NCBI GenBank assembly: GCA_035445085.1
Contig: DAOMQA010000009.1
Span: forward strand, 1-64,000
Length of the DNA stretch: 64,000 bases
From: JBDHXE01 sp035445085
GTDB taxonomy: Bacteria; Bacteroidota; Ignavibacteria; Kapaibacteriales; UBA2268
Direction of reading: 5' to 3'
Each line of letters opens with the position of its first letter. The first letter of the stretch is position 1. Both the position numbers and the translations under genes were made by a program. The notes below the pieces were generated by a model. It was not told the DNA's origin. It saw only the letters and a program-made list of their open reading frames with translations, and searched no databases. Positions 28,401 through 37,260 of the stretch are shown one piece after another.

Positions 28401-28661
28401 GCAGATAATAGCCTTACAGCTAACCCTAACCCTGCTTCAGAATTCTCAAATATTAATTTCAGTATTAACGAAGCTTCTAATGTTACTGTAAGTATCTTTG
28501 ATGCTTTAGGTAATGTTGTTGAAACAATCGTTAATGCTCAATTAAATGCTGGAACATACAACTATAATGTTAATTTAGCAAACTATTCAAACGGTAACTA
28601 TTTTGTTAAAATAATTGCTGGACAATATAACTCAGTTGTTAAAATTAATGTTGTAAAATAA
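25407..28661 (+). CDS. Large secreted T9SS cargo protein
   Basis: 1084 aa from ATG 25407 (an ATG at 25395 adds four residues; a G-rich AATGGGGGTAAAG precedes 25407). The signal peptide includes LGLSLFLTFLVATGTEVLSQ. The long beta-rich ectodomain has no recognised catalytic motif; a segment near residue 690 (KKGWNLLSLPLNPEN) and another near 790 (SGGWNLVGALS) are W-N-L repeats typical of secreted Bacteroidota proteins. The C-terminus is a T9SS sorting domain (TANPNPASEFSNINFSI, SNGNYFVKIIAGQ). A strong terminator follows. The function is probably surface structure or binding. Confidence 0.82.
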   Translation: MKVLLRLDKIKSILGLSLFLTFLVATGTEVLSQTQGVFVRPMIPKLSLTGEEESYDKAFYPDGRIWVPPTVSGAREFLVPVFVTNNWFSYKNAEGVANYKVEPIKSFKFSVFYNDKAVRAIGVETIHPSYVPADRDPLAHSFTIKTDDVEDDYYWYFINPNKWSDTKDKEDGRRIVISGTSLKELPETDPMGETYEVLLYVRFRVMAKKEGGSSGFNLIQTTPIYIDNREVKYNELDVAKQFAWEGMVDYDTAGQNYYNLYNRARIGNNRGRLDGNLFLPETYLSGMTNAIVSEDENAPILPGPLVDDAMFKIEPVYPGAITLKITDNVPKFRVTSIANDELPKNDDESVYEIPDLVSVDDNSPEQYGIARIKLVNSTSKSRLQQVSIETDSEWLRINKDALNENKGFSITNNGRNGFINWIDNGILGESLDPVMKTTVDDGDVLVEVRCDPTKLPKVAGEIPHGLHIGYITLRSSYAEVNPVRIKVTFLFIRNPYEPDWTKSIGNPGGINLLLNNRIGQTAKLVFGTGDRATESVDNLYGEFAYNSPLSTTVLDARFYPTNPNVAPMVPFGFGDFAPSIIAPRTNSRDIRPYTLPKGVNSWVYKAKVSNLEANYPITVSWDVREFPLNAQLYIKPVINGVAGQATNMYEATKVNEFVRSYTITDTRVNEFLIEYTLPQSVNFVDDLGNPLIKKGWNLLSLPLNPENTFWKNVYKNAINEPWAFVNSQYQQRQNLKFGEGYFIKYPELVDTKFAGAFIRTINADNAIKVFAGDTPDPGNASVSGGWNLVGALSVLTAVEGITYSPSDDGALPAPEYTLQYGVYGYRTDLGYYQVSNMTPGMGYWIKSSNDGYYNLEETYVPKLSNVAFQNEKTTVLNNSQVINIRDNGQKENNLYITNLNGNVLNYFELPPVPMAGMFDVRFSDNKSVSNNNESVVKLQGVTYPLAVNINNADANYTLTDAVTGEYLGSISKGESSSITIEGLSYNSLRIAKTEVMTGADNSLTANPNPASEFSNINFSINEASNVTVSIFDALGNVVETIVNAQLNAGTYNYNVNLANYSNGNYFVKIIAGQYNSVVKINVVK

Positions 28662-28682
28662 ACTGAATTAGTATTATATTTG

Positions 28683-28711
28683 GGGCAACATCTAATACGT
28701 GTTGCCCTTTT
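28683..28711 (+). terminator. Rho-independent terminator after the 1084-aa surface protein
   Basis: Perfect 8-bp stem (28683-28690 with 28700-28707, GGGCAACA/TGTTGCCC), 9-nt loop, then TTTT. It lies 21 nt after the stop and before the ATG of the next gene, so it also argues against a longer start for that gene. Confidence 0.85.
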
Positions 28712-28730
28712 ATTTATAAAGTATATTATT

Positions 28731-29519
28731 ATGAAACACTCTATTCTCTTTGTCGTAGCCTTTTTTATTTGTTCTGCTCTAAAGGCTGATGATAACGTCT
28801 TGATTTATTTTAAAGTAAATAATACCGCTACTCCAAACAAATTCTTTAATTTAGGAGTAGGTATTAATGAAATGGCTGGTGACTCTGTAGATACGGCTTT
28901 AGGCGAGCATTCCTTGCCACCATTCCCACCTACATTTTATGCCGCTTTAGAATATGTAGATTCATCAAAATATAATAGTGATGGTTCTAAATTTTATGAT
29001 TTAATTCATACAGATTTAGATTTACGTAGTATACCTGCTGACAAAGAAGTTTGGCAAAATAGACATAAATTACTTATTAATTGGTCTGGGGCTAAAGGAG
29101 TCGATATATCTTGGAATATCAACTCTATACCCAAAAATGTAGACTCTATATTTTTAAGAGATATTATGGGAGGTATTGTAATAAATGAAGATTTAAGAAA
29201 AAGTACTAAAATTACATTATCTAATGATGCAATAGATAAGCTATATATAGATATTTACTATAAAAAAGAAGCTACTTCAGTCGATGATGATAAAATATCA
29301 GATATTACAGTATACCCTAATCCCTTTGTAGACAATATTAAGCTTAGTCAAAATCTTGTCTTTAACTCCTATGAAATATACAATATTAATGGCGACAAAT
29401 TAGTAAGTAAGCAGCAGTCTAATATAGACAATCTAAAGACTCTATCAATAGGTGTTTACTTATTAATATTAAAAAAAGACAATGCAATAATTGGAAAGGC
29501 AATAATTAATAAAATATAA
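28731..29519 (+). CDS. Small secreted protein with T9SS sorting domain
   Basis: 262 aa from ATG 28731. The open frame extends back to 28680 but would run through the terminator, so the ATG is preferred. The signal peptide (MKHSILFVVAFFICSALKA) is clear. The middle is beta-rich and unknown. The end (ITVYPNPFVDNIKLSQ, then LSIGVYLLILKKDN and KAIINKI) is a T9SS type A sorting domain. It is followed after 2 bp by the GT2 glycosyltransferase, so the two are probably co-transcribed. Confidence 0.78.
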   Translation: MKHSILFVVAFFICSALKADDNVLIYFKVNNTATPNKFFNLGVGINEMAGDSVDTALGEHSLPPFPPTFYAALEYVDSSKYNSDGSKFYDLIHTDLDLRSIPADKEVWQNRHKLLINWSGAKGVDISWNINSIPKNVDSIFLRDIMGGIVINEDLRKSTKITLSNDAIDKLYIDIYYKKEATSVDDDKISDITVYPNPFVDNIKLSQNLVFNSYEIYNINGDKLVSKQQSNIDNLKTLSIGVYLLILKKDNAIIGKAIINKI

Positions 29520-29521
29520 AT

Positions 29522-30568
29522 ATGAAAGAAAATAAAATAGATAATATTCAAAATAAGGAACTGCCCACTTCAGGAAAATCTAAGAAAAAGGTACATTTTT
29601 CTCAAAAGGGTAATTTACATAAGTTTGATAAAATTAAAATATCTGTTGTTATTCCATTATTGAACGAAGAAGAATCTCTACCCGAATTATCTAATAGATT
29701 AGCAGTAGAACTTACAAGATTAGCAAACGATAGCTATGAAGTCATTTTTATCGATGATGGTTCTACAGACAATTCATTTGAAGTAATTAAGAATATTAAC
29801 GCTAACAACCCAAAGTTTCAATGCGTAAGATTTAGAAGAAATTACGGTAAAAGTGCTGCATTATCAGTTGGTTTTGCCCGAGCAAAAGGGGAATATGTTA
29901 TTACAATGGACGCAGATTTACAAGATGACCCTTCCGAAATTGAACATTTAATCAAGAAATTAGAAGAAGGGTACGATTTGGTTTCTGGCTGGAAAAAGAA
30001 ACGTTATGACCCTATTTCCAAAACCTTACCTTCTAAGTTGTTTAATTGGGCTACATCAAAGGTTGCGGGGATTAAACTACATGATTTTAATTGTGGGCTG
30101 AAGGGTTACAGAAATGAAGTTGTGAAGTCGCTTAATGTATATGGGGAAATGCACCGTTATTTACCTGCCTTAGCTAATTGGATGGGATTTAGAGTTACTG
30201 AAATGGTTGTGCAACACCACCCGCGTAAATATGGCTATTCTAAATTTGGTTTGTCAAGATTTATAAATGGTTTCTTAGATTTATTAACTGTACTATTGAC
30301 GACTAAGTATTTTAAAAGACCATTACACTTCTTTGGCGCAGTAGGTTCGTTCGTATCATTTGTGGGCTTTGTTATTTTAATGTACTTAATTGTTGAATGG
30401 CTATTAGGGCTGACATATCTAAGTAATCGTCCTCTTACCTTGTTTGCAATAGGAATGATTATAGTGGGGGTACAGTTCCTATCGATTGGTCTTTTGGGCG
30501 AAATGTTAGTAAAGACAAATAACGAGAATTCTAAGAGGCTATACGGAATTAAGGAAATTTTAAAATAA
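29522..30568 (+). CDS. GT2 glycosyltransferase with C-terminal membrane helices (polyprenyl-phosphate sugar type)
   Basis: 348 aa. The GT-A domain begins near residue 38: VVIPLLNEEES, IDDGSTDNS and MDADLQDD (the metal-binding DxD region). Two C-terminal membrane helices (about 255-285 and 300-335) give the ArnC/DPM1/GtrB-like layout, which loads a sugar onto undecaprenyl phosphate at the inner membrane. The N-terminus has about 35 basic, disordered residues. The sugar is not readable. It may supply a glycan used on surface proteins or LPS, given the neighbours. Confidence 0.87.
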   Translation: MKENKIDNIQNKELPTSGKSKKKVHFSQKGNLHKFDKIKISVVIPLLNEEESLPELSNRLAVELTRLANDSYEVIFIDDGSTDNSFEVIKNINANNPKFQCVRFRRNYGKSAALSVGFARAKGEYVITMDADLQDDPSEIEHLIKKLEEGYDLVSGWKKKRYDPISKTLPSKLFNWATSKVAGIKLHDFNCGLKGYRNEVVKSLNVYGEMHRYLPALANWMGFRVTEMVVQHHPRKYGYSKFGLSRFINGFLDLLTVLLTTKYFKRPLHFFGAVGSFVSFVGFVILMYLIVEWLLGLTYLSNRPLTLFAIGMIIVGVQFLSIGLLGEMLVKTNNENSKRLYGIKEILK

Positions 30569-30590
30569 AATTGCTAATAAAATTGTCTAT

Positions 30591-30607
30591 CTATATTCGG
30601 AATATAG
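30591..30607. repeat. 17-bp near-perfect palindrome before the outer-membrane protein gene
   Basis: CTATATTC, one central base, GAATATAG (30591-30598 and 30600-30607), 26 nt upstream of the ATG at 30633. It includes TATATTCG, a near match to a -7 element. It could be an operator, but this is unproven. Confidence 0.3.
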
Positions 30608-30632
30608 CTACTAATTATAAAATGGATTACAA

Positions 30633-31376
30633 ATGAAATTATCATATATTATTGCAATCTTCATAATATTTACGTCTATTAATTCATACTCACAATTTAA
30701 TACAAATTATAGAGTAGCTGGAGGTATTGTTACAACGCAAATATTAGGGGATAATCCTGCTAAATTACCTATAATTGATACATCTCCTAACGACGACGCT
30801 ATTACTGGCGGTAGCTTCCCCGATGCACAGCCGGGTGTGCAATTGCAATTCCTTTTTCCCGTAGATGAGGCTGCTACATTTAGAATACCTTTCTCATTTA
30901 AATACTTCTTTTTTAGAGGTAAGGAACGTGTAAATTATAACCGTAATATTATAGACTATTATTCTCATACTTTAAATGTAGCAAGTATAAACTCTGGACT
31001 ACATTACGTCTTTTTGCCTGTAAAGTTTGCAAGAGCAAATGTATATACTGGAATTGAACTTGAAATGAGTTATATTCATAATATTGATATTGAATGGAAT
31101 AGAGATTATAAAAATAACGATGTCTTTCAAGATGAGATTTACAAAATTGCGCCAAAAGATGACGCTATGCGAATAGGAGCTTTGTTAAAACTTGGAGTTG
31201 AAGGGCGTTTAAGAGATAATTTCTATATCAATGCTGGTGGTGCAATTGGCTTTATGAATATAATCGGTAAGAATAATAATAGAGGGGAGTTATTAACTCC
31301 TATTACGATGTTCGAAACACAAGAAAGCAACATACTTAGTTTACAAGTTTTTATATTAATACAATATAATTTATAA
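30633..31376 (+). CDS. Outer-membrane beta-barrel protein
   Basis: 247 aa. Signal peptide (MKLSYIIAIFIIFTSINSYSQ). The mature part shows alternating hydrophobic/polar beta strands (FRIPFSFKYFFFRG, GLHYVFLPVKF, VYTGIELEMSY, NFYINAGGAIGFMNI) and ends in an aromatic-aliphatic strand (LQVFILIQYNL), the form of small OmpA/OmpX-like barrels of Bacteroidota. No binding site is recognisable. It is adjacent by 2 bp to the GT9 gene. Confidence 0.75.
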   Translation: MKLSYIIAIFIIFTSINSYSQFNTNYRVAGGIVTTQILGDNPAKLPIIDTSPNDDAITGGSFPDAQPGVQLQFLFPVDEAATFRIPFSFKYFFFRGKERVNYNRNIIDYYSHTLNVASINSGLHYVFLPVKFARANVYTGIELEMSYIHNIDIEWNRDYKNNDVFQDEIYKIAPKDDAMRIGALLKLGVEGRLRDNFYINAGGAIGFMNIIGKNNNRGELLTPITMFETQESNILSLQVFILIQYNL

Positions 31377-31378
31377 GA

Positions 31379-32455
31379 ATGAACAACGAAGAAGTGATTT
31401 TTTACTCAGATTGTAGGCATTTTAAAGGTTATATGCCTTGCAAGCCACATAAAGATTTCGGGGTTAAATGTGAAACTTGTCCATATTATGATAAGACAGT
31501 TGGCACTATACTAATAATTAAGCTTGGTGCAATTGGTGATGTGATAAGAACAAGCACACTTCTACCTAAGATAAAAAAAGAATATCCACAACATAGAATA
31601 TTTTGGCTAACATATTCACCTGACATTATACCATCTATTGTTGATAAGACATTTGATTATTCTGTAGAATCTTTAGAAATTTTAAGAGCTATCGAATTCG
31701 ATTTAGTTATTAATTTAGATAAAGATATGCAAGCCGTAGCGCTAACTAATAGCCTTACTTATAAAGAGCTTAAAGGCTTTAATCTAAAAAATAATATGCC
31801 TTTTTATGCTAATGAACTTGCAAAGCATAAGTACTTGACTGGTTTGTTTGATGATTTAAATAAAAAAAATACAAAGTCATATCCAGAAGAAATTTTTGAA
31901 ATTTGTGGGTGGAAATTTGAGGGCGAAGACTATATTATAGACTTGGATGATAGCTTTGAATGGAATATACCTAATGATGGTAAAAAAATTATTGGTTTAA
32001 ATACTGGCTGTGGAGCTCGTTGGGTGTCTCGCTTACTTCCCGATAACAGTTGGATTGAATTAATTAAAAAATTACAACATAATGGTTATTACCCGCTATT
32101 ATTAGGTGGCAAGCAAGAAGATGAAAAAAATAAGGCTTTTGCAGAAGCAACAGGTGCTTTATACTTAGGGTACTTCCCTTTGCAACAATTTATTTCCGAA
32201 GTAAATCAGTGTGATGTAGTTGTTTCAGCTGTAACTATGGGGATGCATATTGCTATTGGCTTAAAAAAGAATCTCATTCTTATGAATAATATATTTAATC
32301 CATTAGAATTTGAATTGTATGGTCGGGGTGAAATTGTAATGCCTGATAAAGAATGTAAATGTTTCTTTAAGCCAAGTTGCACAAATAAAGAATATTTTTG
32401 TTTAGATTATTTGAATGCAGATAAACTATATAACTCTATAATAAAGTGGATATGA
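31379..32455 (+). CDS. GT9 glycosyltransferase (heptosyltransferase family) with Cys-rich ends
   Basis: 358 aa. The ADP-heptose/LPS heptosyltransferase fold is shown by ILIIKLGAIGDVIRTS (residues about 42-57) and the donor-site region IIGLNTGCGARWVSR with later VVSAVTMGMHIAIGLKK. In front lies a Cys cluster (C12, C21, C31, C34), and near the C-terminus a second one (CKCFFKPSC and a later Cys), eight in all, which could bind a metal. It probably adds a sugar to the LPS core or another surface glycan. Confidence 0.83.
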   Translation: MNNEEVIFYSDCRHFKGYMPCKPHKDFGVKCETCPYYDKTVGTILIIKLGAIGDVIRTSTLLPKIKKEYPQHRIFWLTYSPDIIPSIVDKTFDYSVESLEILRAIEFDLVINLDKDMQAVALTNSLTYKELKGFNLKNNMPFYANELAKHKYLTGLFDDLNKKNTKSYPEEIFEICGWKFEGEDYIIDLDDSFEWNIPNDGKKIIGLNTGCGARWVSRLLPDNSWIELIKKLQHNGYYPLLLGGKQEDEKNKAFAEATGALYLGYFPLQQFISEVNQCDVVVSAVTMGMHIAIGLKKNLILMNNIFNPLEFELYGRGEIVMPDKECKCFFKPSCTNKEYFCLDYLNADKLYNSIIKWI

Positions 32456-32516
32456 TATAGTTTAAGGTGAGCAGTGAATAGGGCACAAGTCGTTCTTATT
32501 GAATTGGATAAGAGAT

Positions 32517-33278
32517 TTACTCCTTTGCTTTAATCTGTTTTGCTAAGTCATATTTGACAAATCCGTAATCAGGTATCCTATCTAATGCTTTTTGCATATA
32601 CACCTTTGCTTTACTGATATTGCTTTCTAATATTTCTAATTGAGCTAAGTATGCAAAGGCTTCGGCATAGTTTGCCCAATCTATTCGTACGGAATCTTTA
32701 CTTTCCTTGTAAGACAATATGTTGTTTAACAATTCTCGTGCTTTCGATTTATCTCCACCATAAAATTCTGGTATATGCATTAAATGAGTAGCGGCTATAA
32801 TCAATACTTTGGGTGCATATGGGTTCATTTTATAGGCTTTCTCTATGTAATCTTTGGCTTTTAGTCCATATACAAATACTTTAAGTATAGATAATGATGA
32901 TAATTTGCCATAAGTTGCGGATATCATGGCTGTTATTTCTACATCCGTTTTAATATTATCACAAATTAAAAAATTATCGAGTGCTTCTTCAAATCGCTTA
33001 TTTGCCTTATCTTTGTCATAATTGTAATATATTCTGCCAAGGCAATAGTTAATTATACCTTGATAATAATTTGTTAAAAATTTGTCATCATTATTATGAG
33101 CTGGCTCATTCGATAATTCTAATTTTAATGATTCTAATTTTTTATAATTAAATGAGAAATAGTATTTATCTATACTTGCTTTATAGCTTAATATATTTTT
33201 GCCTATGCCGTTAGCAGAAGCGTATATAAATGAAAGTATATAAAATACAAATATTAAAATAGAAAATTTAGATAACAT
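32517..33278 (-). CDS. Secreted TPR-like protein
   Basis: 253 aa. A signal-peptide-like start (MLSKFSILIFVFYILSFIYASA) is followed by alpha-helical repeats of TPR type (GIINYCLGRIYYNYDKDKAN, YVQAL-like helices such as YAEAFAYLAQLEI and AKVYMQKALDRIPDYG). The segment HLMHIPEFYGGDKSKARELL fits the TPR/TRAP-like proteins seen in this group. It is divergent from the chemosensory operon, with a 105-bp shared upstream region, and may be regulated with it, though that is not shown. Confidence 0.7.
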   Translation of the reverse strand: MLSKFSILIFVFYILSFIYASANGIGKNILSYKASIDKYYFSFNYKKLESLKLELSNEPAHNNDDKFLTNYYQGIINYCLGRIYYNYDKDKANKRFEEALDNFLICDNIKTDVEITAMISATYGKLSSLSILKVFVYGLKAKDYIEKAYKMNPYAPKVLIIAATHLMHIPEFYGGDKSKARELLNNILSYKESKDSVRIDWANYAEAFAYLAQLEILESNISKAKVYMQKALDRIPDYGFVKYDLAKQIKAKE

Positions 33279-33303
33279 ATCAAGTAAGGATTTTGAAACT
33301 ATT

Positions 33304-33311
33304 CAAAAATA
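33304..33311 (-). promoter_or_regulatory. Candidate -7 element for the secreted TPR gene
   Basis: Minus-strand TATTTTTG (TAnnTTTG) 26 nt upstream of the ATG at 33278. Confidence 0.35.
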
Positions 33312-33383
33312 TGTTAATTTTATGAAATTAATTTGGGTAATTTTAAAATTAGTTTAAGCAAATATTAACTACAGGAGAATAAA

Positions 33384-35600
33384 TTGAAACTTTCATACAG
33401 AGCAAAGATAACTATATTGGCAATCTTTATTGTGATTACTCCTGTTGTGGTGTTGCAAGTCCTTTCGGTGATTCTTCAAAATAGTGTAGCAAAGTCAGTA
33501 GAAGATGAGGTGTTGAATATAGCTTCAGATAATGTGGAGCAAATTGCAAGAGATATATATTCTATGTGCGAAGCTGCGGATGAAATGCTAAATATTAAAA
33601 ATTCAGCCTCGATAAAGATTATGAATTCTATTATTCATAACGAAGGCGGTATATCTTTTTCTAATGAACTTGTTTCTTGGAGTGCACGAAATCAATTTAG
33701 TAGTTCTGTTTTAAATGTTACTCTCCCTAAGATGTTAATAGGTGGTAGGTGGTTAGGGCAAAATAATAATATGAATATCAGTTCACCGATTGTAGATAAA
33801 GTAAAAGACATAACAGGTGCTACTGTTACTATTTTTCAGAGAATGGACGATAACGGTAGTATGATTAGAGTTGCTACAAACGTTCCTACTTCTGATAATC
33901 AAAGAGCTATCGGTACATATATTCCTGCTTATGATTCTAATAATGCTCAAAATCCAGTAATTAGTAAGATTTTGAACGGACAGAACTTTAAAGGAATTTC
34001 GTATGTAGTTAATGATTGGTACGTTACATTTTATGAACCGCTAAAAGATAATAATGGTAAAATTATAGGTATGTTATATGTTGGAGAAAGATTAAATTCT
34101 GTTACAACTTTACGCAACTCCATAATGAATATGAAGGTTGGCAAAACAGGATATACTTATATCATTGGAGCTATTCCCCCTCATAAAGGGAAATATATTA
34201 TTTCTTATAAAGGTGAGCGAGACGGGGAAGATATATCAAATGAAGCATCGCCCGATGGTGTCAAAATAGCTCAACAAATGGTGAGCGAAGGTATTAAATT
34301 GGAAGGGAATGCAATACATTTATATAAGTATCTCTGGAAAAACCATGGAGAGAAAGATTATAGGCGTAAAATTGCGGCTATAGCCTATTTTAAGCCATGG
34401 GGCTGGCTTATTGGAGCAGGTACTTACGAAGATGATTATGAAGATACAAAAGTCAAAGTAAATGACATTACAAGTAGTATTCAATATAGATTGTTTGTAG
34501 TCGTAGCTATTACACTTATAATAGTCCTTGTTATAGCTACTATTATAGCGCGTAGAATGGCAAAGCCTTTAAACTATATAGCCGAGGTTGCTAATAAGAT
34601 TTCTTCAGGTTCCTTAGGAGATGCAAAAGCTATGATAAAAGAATATAAGGTGAAAAATAGCTTGGATAGGCGTAGGCGAAATGTTAAAGATGAATCTATT
34701 AGGTTGGTATTTTCTTTTGAACAGATGATAGGGAAATTAGAGGATTTAATAAGAAAAGTGCAATCTTCTGGTATTACTGTTACTCAAACTGTTACGCAAA
34801 TTACTGCATCGGCACGCCAATTAGAAGGAACTATATCCGAGCAAGCATCTTTATCAAGCGAGGTTAATGCGTCGAGTATGGCTATTGCTGATACATCACA
34901 AAAAATTGCGGATAAAACCGATGACATTAATCAAATGGCTTTAGATACTAATCACATTGCTATGGGTGGCTTGCAAAAGTTAGAAAATATGAAATTTAGC
35001 TTGGATAATATGGTTAATTCAAGTACAGGCATATACGAAAAATTAGATATTATCAAGAATAGAACCAAAAATATTAATAATATAGTTACAGCAATAACGA
35101 AAGTTGCTAACCAAACAAATTTGCTGTCGCTGAATGCTTCTATCGAAGCAGAGCGAGCCGGAGAAGCTGGCAGTGGCTTTGCTATCGTTGCGCGTGAAAT
35201 CAGGAGATTAGCTGACCAGACATCTATCGCCGCTCTCGATATTGAAAAACTCATTGAAGAGATGCAAAACGCCGTTAATGAAGGTACAGAATTTATTATT
35301 TCGTATACTGACGAAAATAAAAATAGTGTTCAGAAAGTTAGCACTATAATATTAGAAATTAAAGCCTTAATCCAGAGAATTGGCGAGTTGCCAATAGAAA
35401 TTGGTGATTTAAAGGTGGGAATGGACTCTCAATCTGAAAGTGCTACTCAAATAAGTGAGTCGATGAATCAATTAACGAATGCAACACAACAAACAAGGGA
35501 TTCGATTATTGGCTTTAATGAAGCATCACGTTCGCTAAAGTCGGCCATCGAAAATCTATCTGGTGAATTACAGAAATTCCATCTTCAAGAAGGAGTATAA
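33384..35600 (+). CDS. Methyl-accepting chemoreceptor (WspA-like)
   Basis: 738 aa from TTG 33384, 7 nt after the AGGAG ribosome site. Membrane helix 1 (about 9-31), a long periplasmic Cache sensor (about 35-365; TFYEPLKDNNGKIIGMLYVGE and YFKPWGWLIGAGTYEDD are typical of Cache_3-Cache_2), helix 2 (about 370-392), HAMP, then the MCP signalling domain. The hairpin tip is near residues 570-605 (QTNLLSLNASIEAERAGEAG). It is the first gene of a seven-gene operon in wspABCDEFR order. The Cache ligand is unknown; WspA in Pseudomonas responds to surface contact. Confidence 0.93.
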   Translation: MKLSYRAKITILAIFIVITPVVVLQVLSVILQNSVAKSVEDEVLNIASDNVEQIARDIYSMCEAADEMLNIKNSASIKIMNSIIHNEGGISFSNELVSWSARNQFSSSVLNVTLPKMLIGGRWLGQNNNMNISSPIVDKVKDITGATVTIFQRMDDNGSMIRVATNVPTSDNQRAIGTYIPAYDSNNAQNPVISKILNGQNFKGISYVVNDWYVTFYEPLKDNNGKIIGMLYVGERLNSVTTLRNSIMNMKVGKTGYTYIIGAIPPHKGKYIISYKGERDGEDISNEASPDGVKIAQQMVSEGIKLEGNAIHLYKYLWKNHGEKDYRRKIAAIAYFKPWGWLIGAGTYEDDYEDTKVKVNDITSSIQYRLFVVVAITLIIVLVIATIIARRMAKPLNYIAEVANKISSGSLGDAKAMIKEYKVKNSLDRRRRNVKDESIRLVFSFEQMIGKLEDLIRKVQSSGITVTQTVTQITASARQLEGTISEQASLSSEVNASSMAIADTSQKIADKTDDINQMALDTNHIAMGGLQKLENMKFSLDNMVNSSTGIYEKLDIIKNRTKNINNIVTAITKVANQTNLLSLNASIEAERAGEAGSGFAIVAREIRRLADQTSIAALDIEKLIEEMQNAVNEGTEFIISYTDENKNSVQKVSTIILEIKALIQRIGELPIEIGDLKVGMDSQSESATQISESMNQLTNATQQTRDSIIGFNEASRSLKSAIENLSGELQKFHLQEGV

Positions 35601-36023
35601 TTGACGCTACTACCTTTTGATATTAATAATAATTACTTTGCATTAGATATTAAGAATATTATCGAGATTATCCCTATTGTTAGGATAGAGACAATAATTG
35701 AGGCCAATAAGAATATTTGTGGTCTTATTAATTTTAGAGGAGAGTTAATCCCAGTTGTCGATTTAAAAAAATACATGTTTAATGAAAACTCACAACTACT
35801 ACTAAGTAGCAGGATAATAATTTATAAATATACGAAGCAAGTTATTGGACTTATTATAGAAGAGCTAACAGATACTATAGAATTAGATACTTCTAAACTG
35901 ATAGCGGAGTCTAATTCTTTAAGTGGTAGCAATTTGATAAAAGCATATTATATTGACGATGAAAATACAGTTAAGGTAATTAATATAGAAAATATTTTCA
36001 GAGCAGTTTTTCCAAATGAATAA
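35601..36023 (+). CDS. CheW-like adaptor (WspB position)
   Basis: 140 aa from TTG 35601, directly after the MCP stop codon. Nearly all of it is a single CheW domain (LPFDINNNYFALDI, IIPIVRIETI, GLINFRGELIPVVDL). It couples the chemoreceptor to the CheA kinase. The next gene, cheR, overlaps its end by 8 nt (ATGAATAA). Confidence 0.9.
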   Translation: MTLLPFDINNNYFALDIKNIIEIIPIVRIETIIEANKNICGLINFRGELIPVVDLKKYMFNENSQLLLSSRIIIYKYTKQVIGLIIEELTDTIELDTSKLIAESNSLSGSNLIKAYYIDDENTVKVINIENIFRAVFPNE

Positions 36024-37260
36024 TCATACAACCTTTAATAAAATAATAAATATTATATCTGATGAGATGGGTTTAGACCCCGAATCCTTAGGGGATTTAT
36101 CATTAAAGACAAGTTTACGTAGCTTGATGCTCAAATCTGATATTAAAACTGAAGATGAGTTGTTAGGTGTTATAAGGTCAGATACTAATATGATATTGGA
36201 GTTAATTGAAGAGGTAAAAGTACCAGAAACATGGTTTTTTAGGGATAGGGAAGCGTTTAATTATCTAAAGAAATATGCGCAAAATTATAAGATTACTAAT
36301 AAAAATAGCAAATTAAAAATTCTTTCCGCACCTTGTTCAACGGGTGAAGAGGCTTATTCAATTGCTATCTCATTGCTTGAATCCGGTTTTGCAAAAGAGC
36401 ACTTCAATATTGTCGCTACCGATATATCTATGTTAAATTTAAACAAAGCTCGACTTGGTATTTACTCTAAATCATCTCTTCGAAGCCTTGCGCCAGAAGT
36501 AATAGATAAATACTTTTCAGGCATAGACAACAAATATGAAATTAAGCTAAAAGCAACTGATTGTAATATTGATTTTATAAGAATGAATTTAATTAAAGAA
36601 TTTTATAAAATTCCAAATAATGAATATAATATCATTTTCTTCAAGAATCTATTAATTTATTTAAATGAAAATTCTCGGCAATATATCTTAACAAATATTA
36701 AAAGAGCTTTGAAGCCCGATGGTGTACTATTTGTTGGCGTTAGCGAAGTGAATTACTTTTTACGCAATGGGTTTGAAGCAATTAACCATAATTTATCATT
36801 TGCATGCAAACTTGCAGGTGAAAAGAAACAAATTTTAACTTCTGTACGTAAAGTAGATAGAAATATAAAGCCAGTTAAAGTAGATACTGAACGATTTGTA
36901 AGCAAACAAGAAAGTAATATCCCTATTCTCAAGCCAAATGATACAGAAGTTTGTCTAAAAAGAATTAAAGAATGTATGGATGAAGCCCGGTTTAATGAGG
37001 CCGAGCAATTAATAGATGATTATATTACAAACGAACAATATAAAGCTGAACTATACTTTATGAAAGGTGTAATAAAATATGTTGGTAAAGTATATGATGC
37101 AGCTAAACAAAATTTTACTAAAAGCTTATATTTAAATCCTAATGATTACGAATCTTTAATATATATGAGTTTGGTTGAAATAGAATTAGGTAACAATGTA
37201 AAAGCAGAATATTTCCGGTTCCGTGCTGAGAAAGTTTTTAATAGGCAAACAAATGAATAA
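36016..37260 (+). CDS. CheR-type protein-glutamate methyltransferase with TPR (WspC-like)
   Basis: 414 aa. The N-terminal helical CheR region is followed by VPETWFFRDREAFNYL (about 68-83), the SAM site APCSTGEEAYSIA (about 108-120) and FFKNLLIYL (about 210). After residue about 310 there is a TPR segment (ELYFMKGVIKYVGKVYDAAK), as in WspC. It methylates the receptor using SAM. It overlaps the genes before and after by 8 nt each, a sign of translational coupling. Confidence 0.92.
   Translation: MNNHTTFNKIINIISDEMGLDPESLGDLSLKTSLRSLMLKSDIKTEDELLGVIRSDTNMILELIEEVKVPETWFFRDREAFNYLKKYAQNYKITNKNSKLKILSAPCSTGEEAYSIAISLLESGFAKEHFNIVATDISMLNLNKARLGIYSKSSLRSLAPEVIDKYFSGIDNKYEIKLKATDCNIDFIRMNLIKEFYKIPNNEYNIIFFKNLLIYLNENSRQYILTNIKRALKPDGVLFVGVSEVNYFLRNGFEAINHNLSFACKLAGEKKQILTSVRKVDRNIKPVKVDTERFVSKQESNIPILKPNDTEVCLKRIKECMDEARFNEAEQLIDDYITNEQYKAELYFMKGVIKYVGKVYDAAKQNFTKSLYLNPNDYESLIYMSLVEIELGNNVKAEYFRFRAEKVFNRQTNE

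Noticed and set aside
28683..28711. Inverted repeat considered as a regulatory operator
   Set aside because: An 8-bp GC-containing stem followed by TTTT just after a stop codon is fully explained as a terminator.
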